Positions 32,231 through 41,726 of a DNA stretch of 45,434 nt are shown one piece after another. Under the pieces are notes generated by a model. That model was not told the origin of the DNA. It was given only the letters and a program-made list of their open reading frames with translations, and made no database searches. The translations under genes were made by a program, and so were the position numbers. The stretch covers positions 11,546-56,979 of the forward strand of contig JADGAQ010000004.1 of NCBI GenBank assembly GCA_015231925.1, in the 5' to 3' direction. Numbering within the stretch: position 1 is the first letter of the stretch; each line of letters opens with the position of its first letter. Origin of the DNA: Magnetococcales bacterium. Its GTDB lineage: Bacteria > Pseudomonadota > Magnetococcia > Magnetococcales > JADGAQ01.

Positions 32231-33259
32231 ATGGGAACCGCTAACCAAGCCAAAATCCAGTACGAAGCCGGGCGGACCAAGACCGCCTATGAGAAGATGA
32301 CCGACTCTGGCGACCGTACAACCCTCACTCCTTCTGCCCAGGTGCTGTCCGGTAAGGAGGGGTATGCCCCCACGGTGCGCCCCAACGGCATTGTCACCGG
32401 GCAAAACCTGGTCAAGCCGGCGGCCTCCGGGGAAAACGACAAGGTGGATGTGGCAGCGTTTACCGCCAATTCTGCCGGCACCCTGTTCACGGTGGCTGCC
32501 GACACCGATGTGGCCATCACGCGCCCGGCGGGGGCTCTGGCCAAGGTCAATTCGGTGACGATGAACAGTAGTGGCGCCGTTGCCGTCGTTGTCGGTACCG
32601 ATGGAGCCAGCGCCACCTTCTCGGAGGTCCGCGCGGCGGCTGGGGGCCCGCCTTTGATCCCCGCCGACTCGGTGGAAATCGCCCAAATCCGGGTAGCCTC
32701 TTCCGCTGGCGCCACCATCGCCTTGTCGGAAGTATTCCAGGTGATCGGCCAGCACTCCGAAATGGCCAATTTCCCAACCTATCAATTGGACAACATCGGA
32801 CAAGGCCTCAGCGCCACTGCGTCGGCGCAGACCACGGCTCACCTCAAGTTTGACTCCGCTCTGCCGCTCTCCCACACTGGCCCGGCCACCAAGGGCGTCT
32901 ACATCGAGTATTATGAGCCGGTTTTTGCCGACTTGCCTCGCAGCGCCGAGTTCGTTCCGGCGGACACCTCACACTCCAATAGCCAGCAGAACTTCTATGG
33001 CGGCACGGTGACCTCCACCACCGAATCCCTGACACAGGGAAGCTTCCAGGTGCTGCTGGACAATGGCGTCAATGACGGCATCCTGCTGGAGGCCAACTCC
33101 ACCTGCACCGTCAAGTTCTACCCGGACAAAAACCGTTCTCCCTTCATCCTGATGCAGGGCAAATTGGGGGTGCAGAGAACCTTCCCCACGTCCGGCGGAC
33201 AGATTCAGGCCAACTGCACCGTTTCCTCCGAAAAAGCCGCTGCGAGTTTCAACGGGTAA
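32231..33259 (+). CDS. Major tail tube protein
   Basis: This 342-aa protein has beta-rich composition with Ser/Thr/Ala-rich repeats of strands. Its place between the tail terminator and the tail chaperone pair is the standard place for gpV-like tail tube proteins. The N-terminal half has QAKIQYEAGRTKTAYEKMTD; the C-terminal half ends TVSSEKAAASFNG. It is longer than lambda V, so it may contain an inserted domain (about 60-180). The call is mainly from order and size. Confidence 0.7.
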   Translation: MGTANQAKIQYEAGRTKTAYEKMTDSGDRTTLTPSAQVLSGKEGYAPTVRPNGIVTGQNLVKPAASGENDKVDVAAFTANSAGTLFTVAADTDVAITRPAGALAKVNSVTMNSSGAVAVVVGTDGASATFSEVRAAAGGPPLIPADSVEIAQIRVASSAGATIALSEVFQVIGQHSEMANFPTYQLDNIGQGLSATASAQTTAHLKFDSALPLSHTGPATKGVYIEYYEPVFADLPRSAEFVPADTSHSNSQQNFYGGTVTSTTESLTQGSFQVLLDNGVNDGILLEANSTCTVKFYPDKNRSPFILMQGKLGVQRTFPTSGGQIQANCTVSSEKAAASFNG

Positions 33260-33263
33260 CGCC

Positions 33264-33719
33264 ATGTTCAACGTCAAGCAGTTTCGTTCCGCACGGTTCG
33301 TCGCGCGGACAGCCGATATCGATCTGTCCGGCTCGGGGCTGGCCGAATTTTTCCAAGAAGGATCCCCGCCGGTCTGGAAGGTGCGCGGACTCACCGGGGA
33401 GGAAATGGCCATCTGCCGGCAGGACCGGAGGGACGCGATAGCCGCTCGGGACATCATGGGCCAAATCAGAGCCAGAGCAGAAGCCCAGGGCGCGGAGGAG
33501 CATGTCCAAGCCCTGGCGGTCCTGTCCAAGACGATGTCGGATGGTGTCCCGGACGATCACGCCCTGTATCTCTCTTACGTCCAGCACGGATCGGTCGCCC
33601 CGGTCTGCCCTCGGGAAATGGCGGTCAAGCTGGCCGCCAACTTCCCGGTGGAGTTCATGGCCATCGCCCACAAGATTCTCGAACTGACCGGCCTGGGGAC
33701 CATCTGCGAAAAAAAATAG
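33264..33719 (+). CDS. Tail assembly chaperone, gpG-like
   Basis: This 151-aa protein lies between tail tube and tape measure. Its last codons are GAA AAA AAA TAG, forming the slippery site for a -1 frameshift. Its helical C-terminal half (PREMAVKLAANFPVEFMAIA, then HKILELTG) fits lambda G-type chaperones that coat the tape measure during tail assembly. The unshifted product should be the more abundant form. Confidence 0.8.
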   Translation: MFNVKQFRSARFVARTADIDLSGSGLAEFFQEGSPPVWKVRGLTGEEMAICRQDRRDAIAARDIMGQIRARAEAQGAEEHVQALAVLSKTMSDGVPDDHALYLSYVQHGSVAPVCPREMAVKLAANFPVEFMAIAHKILELTGLGTICEKK

Positions 33720-33904
33720 ATGCGCTGTGGCATAACCCCCGCGTCCAGAATGCCATGGCGCTGTGCAACATCAACGGGGGATTCTTGTTCCAGGTGTTGC
33801 CGGATCTCTTCCCGTATGCCCTTTTCGGGAACGACGAGGCAACGCTCTGGGGACGTTTCCACGAGGAACGCAATCGAATGATGAAGGCGCAGATGAATGG
33901 CTAG
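33264..33904 (+). CDS. Frameshifted tail assembly chaperone, gpGT-like fusion
   Basis: A -1 slip on A-AAA-AAA (33710-33716) continues in the new frame as IDALWHNPRVQNAMALCNIN and on to the TAG at 33902-33904. This adds 62 residues for a 213-aa fusion. The added part contains FPYALFGNDEATLWGRFHEE, the T-domain expected to bind the tape measure or tube. The shift is supported by a 12-bp downstream hairpin. The extension overlaps the tape-measure start by 8 bases. Confidence 0.85.
33710..33716 (+). promoter_or_regulatory. -1 ribosomal frameshift slippery sequence
   Basis: The heptamer A-AAA-AAA fits the X-XXY-YYZ rule in the gpG-like frame, directly before the TAG stop at 33717-33719. The full A run is 33709-33716. 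Confidence 0.85.
33722..33761 (+). promoter_or_regulatory. Frameshift-stimulating hairpin
   Basis: GCGCTGTGGCAT (33722-33733) pairs with ATGCCATGGCGC (33750-33761) as a 12-bp stem with two G-U wobbles and a 16-base loop. It starts five bases after the slippery run, the usual spacing for a stimulatory structure. Confidence 0.75.
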
Positions 33905-36605
33905 CCTCGAAGAAACCATGCGAATCGTGATCCTGGGGGACGACACGCAGTTGTCCCCCGCAATGACCCGTGCGTCGAGTGGGGTGCAACGTTTCGCCGA
34001 AATGGCCGCAGACGCCGGGAAAAAGGCGCTACTCCTGGAGGCGGCGATTTTGTCCTTGGCGACCGCCTATGCGGTGCAAGCCTTCAACGCAGCGGTCAAA
34101 TTCGAGTCGGCGTCTGCCGACCTGAACAAGGTGTTGAGTGAGCAGGAGTCCAATCAACTCCCGGAGGTGCAGCGGGAGGTGCTTGCCCTGTCGGACAAAT
34201 ACGGCGTGGCCTCGACGGAGATCCTGCAGTCGACGGCCAATTTCAAGCAGGCCGGGTTCTCCCTGAAGGATTCGATGCTGTTGGCCAAGAATTCCATGGA
34301 TTTGGTCATTGCGGGCGGGCTTGGCGCTGATGAAGCGTCGAGAATCCTCGTCTCGACCCTCAAGGGCTTCGGCGCGGAGGCCACCGAGTCCACCCGCATC
34401 ATGGACAGCCTGAACGAGGTGTCCAACAATTACGCCTCGAATGTCAAAGAGTTGGGCACGGCCCTGGCGGACATCTCCGGTGTGGCCAAGCTGGCCGGGA
34501 TGAGCTTCGAACAGACCGAATCGTTGCTGGTGCCGATCATCGAGGTCTTTGGATCCGGATCAGAGGCGGCCAACGCCCTGAAGACCGGTCTGCTGAAGCT
34601 GATCGACGACTCCAAGCCGGTGGCTGCGGCACTGGAGTCGATTGGCGTCTCGCAATTTGACGCCAACGGCAAGATGCGTTCCGCCTACGATATCCTGATG
34701 GACGTTTCTCGGGCGTTCCAGGGGGTGGACAAAAACCAGCAACTCTTCTTGACCTCCCAGCTTGTGGGCATCGATCAGGCGGCGAGAATGGTGCAGGTTT
34801 TCTCCAACCTGTCCAAGTCCAACGACATCTTGGGCACGGCCATGAATTCCGCCGGATCGGCTGCCAAAGAGGTGGCCATCCGCCTGGAAACATCCGAGGT
34901 GGCGGTGCAGCGATTCAAAACGGCCTGGGACAATCTGGCCGTTGTGATCGGCACCGAATTCCGTGACCCGGTGAAAGGGGTGATCAACGGGGCCACGGAA
35001 ATGGAAATCGCCTTTCGAAAGGCGGTTGAAGCCGGCGCGATGGATGGCATGTTCGATGCGCTGGCGCCGCAATTGAAGCGGGTCGAAGACCTGTTCCGGG
35101 CGGTGGCCAAAAATCTGCCCGAAGCGTTCAAAAATGTCGACTTCTCCGGCCTGGTGCGGGCGTTCGGGGATCTGGGCGCGGCAGCGGGGCATCAATTCGA
35201 ACTGATCTTCGGCAAGCTGGATCTGACATCCGTGGAGGGGCTGGAGCGGGCGATTCAGAAGGCGGTGAACGGAATCGCCATCCTCACGGAGTATGTGGCC
35301 GGGTTCGTGGATGGATTTTCCCAAATTTCCAAACTGATCGGCGGCGCAATCGAGGGTTTCGTTCAGTCCGATGCGCAGTTTGCAAAAACCGCCGGGACGG
35401 TTTCTTCCTTCATGTCCCAGATTATCGATTTCGGCCTTGGAGCGACAGCCGTCATGACCACGCTTGGTGGCGTTGTCCGGGATGGTCAGGGGGCATGGGA
35501 TGCCTTCGCGGGCAGTATGGCGGTCGTCAAAAACATGTTGGATTTGATTGTTGACGGCACGGTGCTGTTGCTCAACAAGGCCCGCATCATGTACGACGGA
35601 CTGACCAATGTCCTGACCTTCGGGATGTTCAATGACCGGATCCAGCAGGACATTGGCGAGGCGCGATCCTATATCAAGGCGGCAACGGCAGAGTCAGCGA
35701 CTGATGTCGGAGAGTTGCAGGCGGCGTTTGACAGGGTGGGCAAAGCCACGAAATCTGCATCCGAGATCACTCGTGACGCCATGGAAGCAGTTGGGGTTTC
35801 GGCCAAGTCAGCCGCTGACAAAACCGGGGCTGCCGCCGGGACGATCACCTCTTTTGCCGGGCTGATGGCGTTTCTGGGGGAACAGGGAGAGGACACGGCC
35901 AAAAAGGTGGACCAGTCGGCACAGGCGGTCAAAAAGCTCGGAGAAGCCTCCCATGCTGGCGAGAACTGGATTGCCGTTCTTGACGAGACCGGACAAGAGG
36001 TCAGCCGCACCTACCTGGGCTTCGGCGAGGTGGCCAGAAAAGCCGCCAGCTCCACGGAAGAGCTTGGAAAGTCCGGAAAAGGAACAGCTCAGGATCTCAA
36101 GAAAAGCTCAGAGGATCTGAAGGCCAACCTCAAAACCCTGATGGAAGGCTATCTGAAGCTGGAGGAGATTGCCGCTCGGGAACGGGAGGTCACGATCAAG
36201 GCAAAGGCAGAGGTTGATGTCGCCAAGATCGAGGCTGACGCCCAGGTGGCCAGCGCGGCTTTTGAAAGCCTGGGGAACACCATCACCGGAGTGGGTGACG
36301 CCATCGCCACCATGGCCGGAGAACTGAACAACGCTACGAACCCGGCTGCGGTGAACATGCTCCAGCTGGCAATCCTGAACAATCTCCGCATCCAAAACGA
36401 AGCAGCCATGCGGCAAAACGCTCTCGTGGACGCCCAGGTTAAAATGCTGAACATGAAGGCCAAGATGCTGCAGGAAGGGAAAGCCACCATCATCGTCAAA
36501 GGAGACGGTATGGAGGCCGATCTGCGTCAGCTGATGAACACCATTCTGGTCCGCGCCCAAATCGAGGCCAATGGCCAGGGCGTGCAACAGCTCCTGGGGA
36601 TTTGA
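33897..36605 (+). CDS. Tail tape measure protein
   Basis: This 902-aa protein is the longest tail gene. Its N-terminal part has the TP901-type pattern (VALSDKYGV-like LALSDKYGVASTEILQSTAN; DLVIAGGLGADEASRILVST; ALADISGVAKLAGMSFEQTE). A central hydrophobic region lies near residues 455-540 and a long helical C-terminus follows (EEIAAREREVTIKAKAEVDV). It sets tail length and leaves the tail at DNA ejection. The ATG at 33897 overlaps the frameshifted chaperone end. Confidence 0.9.
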   Translation: MASLEETMRIVILGDDTQLSPAMTRASSGVQRFAEMAADAGKKALLLEAAILSLATAYAVQAFNAAVKFESASADLNKVLSEQESNQLPEVQREVLALSDKYGVASTEILQSTANFKQAGFSLKDSMLLAKNSMDLVIAGGLGADEASRILVSTLKGFGAEATESTRIMDSLNEVSNNYASNVKELGTALADISGVAKLAGMSFEQTESLLVPIIEVFGSGSEAANALKTGLLKLIDDSKPVAAALESIGVSQFDANGKMRSAYDILMDVSRAFQGVDKNQQLFLTSQLVGIDQAARMVQVFSNLSKSNDILGTAMNSAGSAAKEVAIRLETSEVAVQRFKTAWDNLAVVIGTEFRDPVKGVINGATEMEIAFRKAVEAGAMDGMFDALAPQLKRVEDLFRAVAKNLPEAFKNVDFSGLVRAFGDLGAAAGHQFELIFGKLDLTSVEGLERAIQKAVNGIAILTEYVAGFVDGFSQISKLIGGAIEGFVQSDAQFAKTAGTVSSFMSQIIDFGLGATAVMTTLGGVVRDGQGAWDAFAGSMAVVKNMLDLIVDGTVLLLNKARIMYDGLTNVLTFGMFNDRIQQDIGEARSYIKAATAESATDVGELQAAFDRVGKATKSASEITRDAMEAVGVSAKSAADKTGAAAGTITSFAGLMAFLGEQGEDTAKKVDQSAQAVKKLGEASHAGENWIAVLDETGQEVSRTYLGFGEVARKAASSTEELGKSGKGTAQDLKKSSEDLKANLKTLMEGYLKLEEIAAREREVTIKAKAEVDVAKIEADAQVASAAFESLGNTITGVGDAIATMAGELNNATNPAAVNMLQLAILNNLRIQNEAAMRQNALVDAQVKMLNMKAKMLQEGKATIIVKGDGMEADLRQLMNTILVRAQIEANGQGVQQLLGI

Positions 36606-36607
36606 CG

Positions 36608-36967
36608 ATGGGATTCATGGTGGCGCTGGCAGCGACGGAAGCGGATCCGGACGGATCGGTTGTTTTCATGGCAGAGGACGCCGATACGGGCAGCCTCTCC
36701 CGCCGGGTCAACAAAACCAAGACGCTCGATGGCGGGGTCTACCTGCTCGACCAGGGCTTCGTGGCGGAAGACCAGGACTTTTCGTTGACCATCTCCAACC
36801 CGACTCAGGCCATTGTGGCAGGCATCCAGCATCTCGTCAAAAGCTATGACGTGGTGCTGTTGATGTCGCGTGATGGTGCTTTCCTGGGGGCAATCGAGAC
36901 CCTGAAGGCAGGTATTTCGGGAGGTGTGTCGCTCACCTTCTTGACCTCGGAGAAGGTGTCGGCATGA
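36608..36967 (+). CDS. Small distal tail protein
   Basis: This 119-aa protein is beta-rich (TLDGGVYLLDQGFVAEDQDF; GAIETLKAGISGGVSLTFLT). It lies immediately after the tape measure, where siphophages encode distal tail proteins. It overlaps the next gene by 4 bases. Family not recognised; the structural role is inferred from position. Confidence 0.55.
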   Translation: MGFMVALAATEADPDGSVVFMAEDADTGSLSRRVNKTKTLDGGVYLLDQGFVAEDQDFSLTISNPTQAIVAGIQHLVKSYDVVLLMSRDGAFLGAIETLKAGISGGVSLTFLTSEKVSA

Positions 36968-37473
36968 GCTTCTCCTGCTGGATCGGGGCGACCATCGATG
37001 CCGTATGGACCGAGACCGATCTTTCCGCCCGGTTGACCAACTTCCAAATCCGGAAGCGTTCCGGCACCCCATCTTACGTTCAGGCCACGAGCAAAGGTAG
37101 CGATTTTGCCGACGCCATTCTTGCCGCTCTGGGGGCGGAAGACCCGGAGCTGTGGATCATGGACGGCGCCACGGAGCTGTGCCGGGTGACGCTGGAACGG
37201 GTGTCCGATTCCAGAGGGGCGGATTCCAAGTCGGTCACCATATCCGGCAACTCGCAGTCCACCAACAGCAGTCCGACGACCAAGGCCCTTTCCGGGGTAT
37301 CGGTGTGGCGTTCCGAAAACGGCATCATAAATCTGACCTGCCTCTACGACCCCACGGTCGACCCCGGCGACACGGTGACCTGGGGAGGTAACTCCTTCGT
37401 GGCCGACGAGGTGGTCATCACCGCATCCCCGGAATCGCTGACCATGGAGGTGCAACAGTCCGCCAATGGGTAA
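36964..37473 (+). CDS. Tail-tip protein
   Basis: This 169-aa protein of beta-rich character (SCWIGATIDAVWTETDLSAR at the start; LTCLYDPTVDPGDTVTWGGN near the end) overlaps both neighbours by 4 and 8 bases. Position suggests a tail-tip or baseplate component. No enzymatic motif is visible. Confidence 0.55.
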   Translation: MSFSCWIGATIDAVWTETDLSARLTNFQIRKRSGTPSYVQATSKGSDFADAILAALGAEDPELWIMDGATELCRVTLERVSDSRGADSKSVTISGNSQSTNSSPTTKALSGVSVWRSENGIINLTCLYDPTVDPGDTVTWGGNSFVADEVVITASPESLTMEVQQSANG

Positions 37474-39604
37474 GGGCAAGATTTTGTCGAACAGCGGCGG
37501 CGGATTGTACCAGGTGGAGATCCAGATGGACTTCACCCGGTTGGATGCGGATATCGCCTACCTGCAAGATCGGATCGTGGCCCTGGATTACGGCATCACC
37601 GAGGCGACCAACGAGGAGGCTGTGCTGCGGGTGGCCTATCACCTCGGCATCGCCCTGAAACAGACCGCGCTGCAATCCGGGAATCAGGAGGCCATTCGGG
37701 AGGCCATCAAGGAGCTGGTCACGCTGGAGGCCAACTACTCGGCGGCGGCTTCCAAGACGGAGCAGCTCAAGCTCAACAAGGCCTCGGCGCAGTCGCGGTT
37801 GAAGTATCTGCAGGGCTTCGACCGCACGCTGCCCACCCGGAGCTGCACCTGCTGCGACTTCACGGACACCCTTCCCATCAACACCTTCGTGGGGACCATC
37901 GAAATTCCCCAGGGGGCGCGACCGGGGGACACCAACACCCTGGTATTGATCCGACCGGGATACTCCGGCACCCCGACATGGCAGGCCTCTGACGGGATCT
38001 ATCAGCCGTCAATCGCCTCGCAGAGCGCAGTCGCCTGGTTCTTGCGGGAGGCCATTTTTCCAGGTTGGGCAAAATTCAATCCGACCTTTCGCCGGGGGAC
38101 GGTGGAGACCATCAACGACCAGGACCATATGCGGGTCAAGCTGGACGATGACGTGGTCTACTGCCGGACCACCAATCAGGCGTTTCTGATCGATGCCCCG
38201 GAAGACCGGACCCTGGCCAACGTGCTGGTGGACTACCGGGGGACGGAGGATTCGGCAGCTTTTGCTGTAGGCGATTATTGCGTTGTAGGCTACACAGATC
38301 AATCACGCTCATATCCAAAGGTGATAGGAAAAATAATTCAGAAGAAATATATCTATTTCGCCAGAGAAAAAGGCAGCGGCGTCACATACGGTATTTATGA
38401 TGATGGCCATTATACTCAGATATTTCCAGGTTTCCAAATTTGGATTCCAAACATAAAAAAGGAGCCGGTAACGCGCTTTGAGGGTGGCTATCTTATCGCC
38501 TTCTCAATCACTATTGCCGGAAGGTCACACAAGATCACTTACAAGGGGCCATCTGAAAGCGCCTATAGCAGGACCGGAGCTTCAAAGCATTTCTACTACC
38601 AAGGTCGGGCGGTTTACTCCATGCCTTCCGATATTCTGGGGGTGGCCGGCTTCGGGACGAATACATATTGCTTCTGTCGGGGCGGGCTTTACAGAATCAC
38701 CTCATTTACGGAAGCAACGATTGCTTATGAGCTTGTATTGAGTCTTCCGGCTGCGGACAATTTTTGGTCAATCCGTGGCAATTTAGCCTGGTATGCGTCG
38801 GACACCACCATGTATTGCGTCAAGTTTGACACTACTCCAGTGATGTATTCTGCAGAGCGTACGCTTACCTATCCGATTGTTGCCGGGGGTGAATGGCAGG
38901 ACGTTGAGAACAAATGCGCAAGCGCACCAACAGCGGGAGTGTCTAATGCTGATATTACCTTGATAAAACGTTACCCGCCTCAATCGATGACTGTTTCTCT
39001 TGGGCAGGTATCGGATGGTGGAACGAATATCGCGCATTGTGTCTCACTATTTAAATCAATATTACATATAAATCATCAGAGATATCAGGATCCAAACGGC
39101 ATGCGTGGTTTGTGGGGGCAGGATATTATAACTATACATGCCAAATACGATAGATTTACATTTAGCGGAGAAAGTCTAAGTAAGGTCACATACGAAACAC
39201 AAATTGCCCAACAGATAACGAAAGAGGAATTGTCTGTACATCGTGAGATTAATGGAGTCTGTACTACGATATCCGAGAAGTATGATCTACAGAACGGAAC
39301 AAGCTCTGTTCATCTTTTCCCATTTGGAAAAATTGAAGACGTTCCAGGAACTCGCAGAATTTATGGAAACGATGGCCAAACAAACGCCATCAGCTTCCCG
39401 GCCAATCCATGCGGCACCACCACAGCCTCTACCAGTACCAGCTTTTCTCCTGGCGATGGTCTTGTCTCTCTTCCATGGGACACTATCGCCACTGCCGAAA
39501 AAAGAAGGTATTGGACCGGAAGCGATGGTTGCGGCGAGCTTTTACCGTCTGTTTCTCCGGCTTTTCCGGATACCACCGAATACGAATATTTCGTCTACAC
39601 CTGA
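37466..39604 (+). CDS. Large tail-tip/fibre protein with AT-rich C-terminal module
   Basis: This 712-aa protein has an N-terminal coiled-coil region (about 30-115) and a Cys cluster (SCTCCDF). A beta-rich middle and a long C-terminal part begin near residue 265. From about 38262 the DNA becomes markedly AT-rich up to about 39600, while the first 265 codons are GC-rich like the rest of the tail operon. That is a mosaic junction inside the gene. The C-terminal module is therefore likely a swapped receptor-binding or host-range domain, although composition is the only evidence. The short next gene resembles a baseplate-associated protein. Confidence 0.65.
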   Translation: MGKGKILSNSGGGLYQVEIQMDFTRLDADIAYLQDRIVALDYGITEATNEEAVLRVAYHLGIALKQTALQSGNQEAIREAIKELVTLEANYSAAASKTEQLKLNKASAQSRLKYLQGFDRTLPTRSCTCCDFTDTLPINTFVGTIEIPQGARPGDTNTLVLIRPGYSGTPTWQASDGIYQPSIASQSAVAWFLREAIFPGWAKFNPTFRRGTVETINDQDHMRVKLDDDVVYCRTTNQAFLIDAPEDRTLANVLVDYRGTEDSAAFAVGDYCVVGYTDQSRSYPKVIGKIIQKKYIYFAREKGSGVTYGIYDDGHYTQIFPGFQIWIPNIKKEPVTRFEGGYLIAFSITIAGRSHKITYKGPSESAYSRTGASKHFYYQGRAVYSMPSDILGVAGFGTNTYCFCRGGLYRITSFTEATIAYELVLSLPAADNFWSIRGNLAWYASDTTMYCVKFDTTPVMYSAERTLTYPIVAGGEWQDVENKCASAPTAGVSNADITLIKRYPPQSMTVSLGQVSDGGTNIAHCVSLFKSILHINHQRYQDPNGMRGLWGQDIITIHAKYDRFTFSGESLSKVTYETQIAQQITKEELSVHREINGVCTTISEKYDLQNGTSSVHLFPFGKIEDVPGTRRIYGNDGQTNAISFPANPCGTTTASTSTSFSPGDGLVSLPWDTIATAEKRRYWTGSDGCGELLPSVSPAFPDTTEYEYFVYT

Positions 39605-39610
39605 GGCGAC

Positions 39611-39988
39611 ATGGAAAACCTACCCGCAAAAGCCAACATCATCAACATCACCATGGAACAGGGCGCAGACCGGGTAATCGTGCTGACCTGGTACCATACC
39701 GCCAAGGCGAGTGCGAACAAGGTCGACCTGACCGGGGCCACGGCATCGATGCAGATCCGGACCACGGTGGAAGACGCGACGCCCCTTCTGACGCTGGATA
39801 CGGGGGTGAATGGCGGTATCGCCCTGGGGGGTGCCGCTGCGACCATCACCGTGACCATCACCGACACGCAGACAGCGGCAATGGATTTTGACGACGCCGT
39901 CTACGACCTGGTGGTGACTCTGTCTGACGGGTCAAAACACCGGGTGGCAAAAGGCGTCATCACGCTGGATAAGGGGGTCACCCGATGA
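39611..39988 (+). CDS. Baseplate-associated N-terminal-domain protein (BppU-like)
   Basis: This 125-aa beta-rich protein (ANIINITMEQGADRVIVLTW; DDAVYDLVVTLSDGSKHRVA) resembles the small N-terminal domain found on phage baseplate and fibre attachment proteins. It is coupled by ATGA to the fibre gene that follows, so it may anchor that fibre to the tail tip. Confidence 0.55.
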   Translation: MENLPAKANIINITMEQGADRVIVLTWYHTAKASANKVDLTGATASMQIRTTVEDATPLLTLDTGVNGGIALGGAAATITVTITDTQTAAMDFDDAVYDLVVTLSDGSKHRVAKGVITLDKGVTR

Positions 39989-41436
39989 CGGTCATCCGGA
40001 CGGAAACAAACCTGGTCACAACGAACGAGACCGGGCAGATCGTCACCGTCGGCATCCCTGGCCAGGGCGCAACGGTCGAGGTTGGCACGGTCTCCACCGG
40101 CGCACCGGGAACGGATGCCCTGGTGGAAAATGTGGGCACGCCGACCGTCGCCGTGCTGAATTTCACCATTCCGGCTGGGGCTGATGGTGCAGCAGGTGCG
40201 AATGGTGCGGATGGGGCACCAGGACAAGATGCCGATGTCACAGCGTCCTACGTCACCCTGGGGCTGTCTGATGCTTTGTCGAACGAGCGTGTCCTCACGC
40301 AAGGGAGCGGCATCACGGTGACGGATGGCGGGGCGGGGAACGCCGTCACCGTGGCTGTCGCTTCTGGTGGCGTCACGTCCGCCATGCTGGCAGCTGCCGC
40401 TGTCACGTCAGCCAAGATGGCAGCCATCACGGTCAACGCCCAATCCGGGACCGCCTACACGTTGACCGCAGCGGATCACGCATCCGTGGTGGTCCTGGCC
40501 AATGCTTCACCGATTACGGTGACGTTGCCCCAGCAGTCTACGGCTGCCCTTGCGACCGGCTTCTGGTGTGTCCTGATCCAGGGCGGCACCGGGATGGTCA
40601 AGGTGGTCAAAGAGGGCTCCGACACTATCACGTCTCTGAATTCCCTTGTCCGGCTGACCGACCAGGGCACGGCAGCAGTCGCCCGTCTGATTTCTGCTGG
40701 GACGCCGAACTCGTGGTTCCTGGACGGCCAGTTACAATTCCACCCCTTGGACCTATCTCCGAGTCTGCTGCTTTCGGTGACGGACCCGTCGTCCATGACG
40801 CTGAATGGGTCTGACGCCGTGGCCGAATGGCGCGATATCTCCGGCAATGGGCACGCATTTGAGCAGACAAATGCGGTTCGCCAACCGTCACTCGGGCTGT
40901 ATGGCTCGGGGACGGTGCGCTTCTACGGCAAGAGTGGCCTTCGTCCTGTCAACTCCTACACCACAGCGGGCGTCTATGCGTACATGACGCCGAAGGCAGG
41001 GACGACAGTGCAGATGGGCAGCCGGACTATAATGGCTGCCGTCCAAAGGACGACGACTGCTGACACGGAAATGTTCATTTTGTCAGGGTCAAGTTGGGGA
41101 CGTACCGTCTTTGGCATCACGAAAAATACCGCCCGTTCGTATATGGCTTCCGCTGCACTGAATACTCTGCACGCCCCGCTTCCGGCGGAGCCTACTTTTC
41201 TCCGCACGACGTTCAAGACCGGGGCGCTGGGCTTCATTGTGCAATGCGGCGCGGAAAAGATGGTTTGGAACGCCAGCTGGGGGACGGATTACGCTGACAA
41301 TATCGGAATGATATTTTTCAACATGGGCGGTGGCGAAGTTATGATATATGAGCTTGTCATAGCGGCGAACACCATCACGGAAGCTCAAGTTGACCTGTAT
41401 CACGAATACACCAAAAGGCTTTTTAACGCGAGGTGA
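39985..41436 (+). CDS. Tail fibre with collagen-like segment
   Basis: This 483-aa protein has a beta-rich N-terminus and a short collagen-like Gly-X-Y stretch (AGADGAAGANGADGAPGQDA) near residue 65-80. A repetitive beta part (GITVTDGGAGNAVTVAVASG; PQQSTAALATGFWCVLIQGG) follows. The globular C-terminal domain begins near residue 250 (LLLSVTDPSSMTLNGSDAVA) and resembles LamG/concanavalin-type sugar-binding modules. Tail fibres of this plan trimerise and bind host surface polysaccharide. The stop overlaps the next start as TGATG. Confidence 0.8.
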   Translation: MTVIRTETNLVTTNETGQIVTVGIPGQGATVEVGTVSTGAPGTDALVENVGTPTVAVLNFTIPAGADGAAGANGADGAPGQDADVTASYVTLGLSDALSNERVLTQGSGITVTDGGAGNAVTVAVASGGVTSAMLAAAAVTSAKMAAITVNAQSGTAYTLTAADHASVVVLANASPITVTLPQQSTAALATGFWCVLIQGGTGMVKVVKEGSDTITSLNSLVRLTDQGTAAVARLISAGTPNSWFLDGQLQFHPLDLSPSLLLSVTDPSSMTLNGSDAVAEWRDISGNGHAFEQTNAVRQPSLGLYGSGTVRFYGKSGLRPVNSYTTAGVYAYMTPKAGTTVQMGSRTIMAAVQRTTTADTEMFILSGSSWGRTVFGITKNTARSYMASAALNTLHAPLPAEPTFLRTTFKTGALGFIVQCGAEKMVWNASWGTDYADNIGMIFFNMGGGEVMIYELVIAANTITEAQVDLYHEYTKRLFNAR

Positions 41437-41726
41437 TGCCGATGCAAGGAGTTCTTTTCAGCCAGGAAGAAGCAGCCTCTGCCCTGGCAGCCCGAATCGA
41501 TGCGGCCATGGGCTACCCGCACGGCTCAACCCTCCGATGCACCGAGGTGGTGCAGGCCGACAGCGGGCATCTTGTCATCTTGGGCAAGGTGCCTCGGCAC
41601 TCGGACGGGTATGATGGGGAGATCTTCGACGCCACGCTACTCCTGACCGAGGACGAGCAAGCCAGATGGACGGAGGTGCCTGACCCACTTCCGCCACCGC
41701 TGGATGAAAACCCAGTTCCAGCGTAG
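41436..41726 (+). CDS. Small tail-fibre-associated protein
   Basis: This 96-aa protein follows the fibre gene by TGATG overlap; a second ATG at 41442 is possible. It has EEAASALAARIDAAMGYPHG near the start, VQADSGHLVILGKVPRHSDG, and a Pro-rich C-terminus. Position and size suggest a fibre chaperone or assembly protein. It ends the late operon. Confidence 0.5.
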   Translation: MPMQGVLFSQEEAASALAARIDAAMGYPHGSTLRCTEVVQADSGHLVILGKVPRHSDGYDGEIFDATLLLTEDEQARWTEVPDPLPPPLDENPVPA

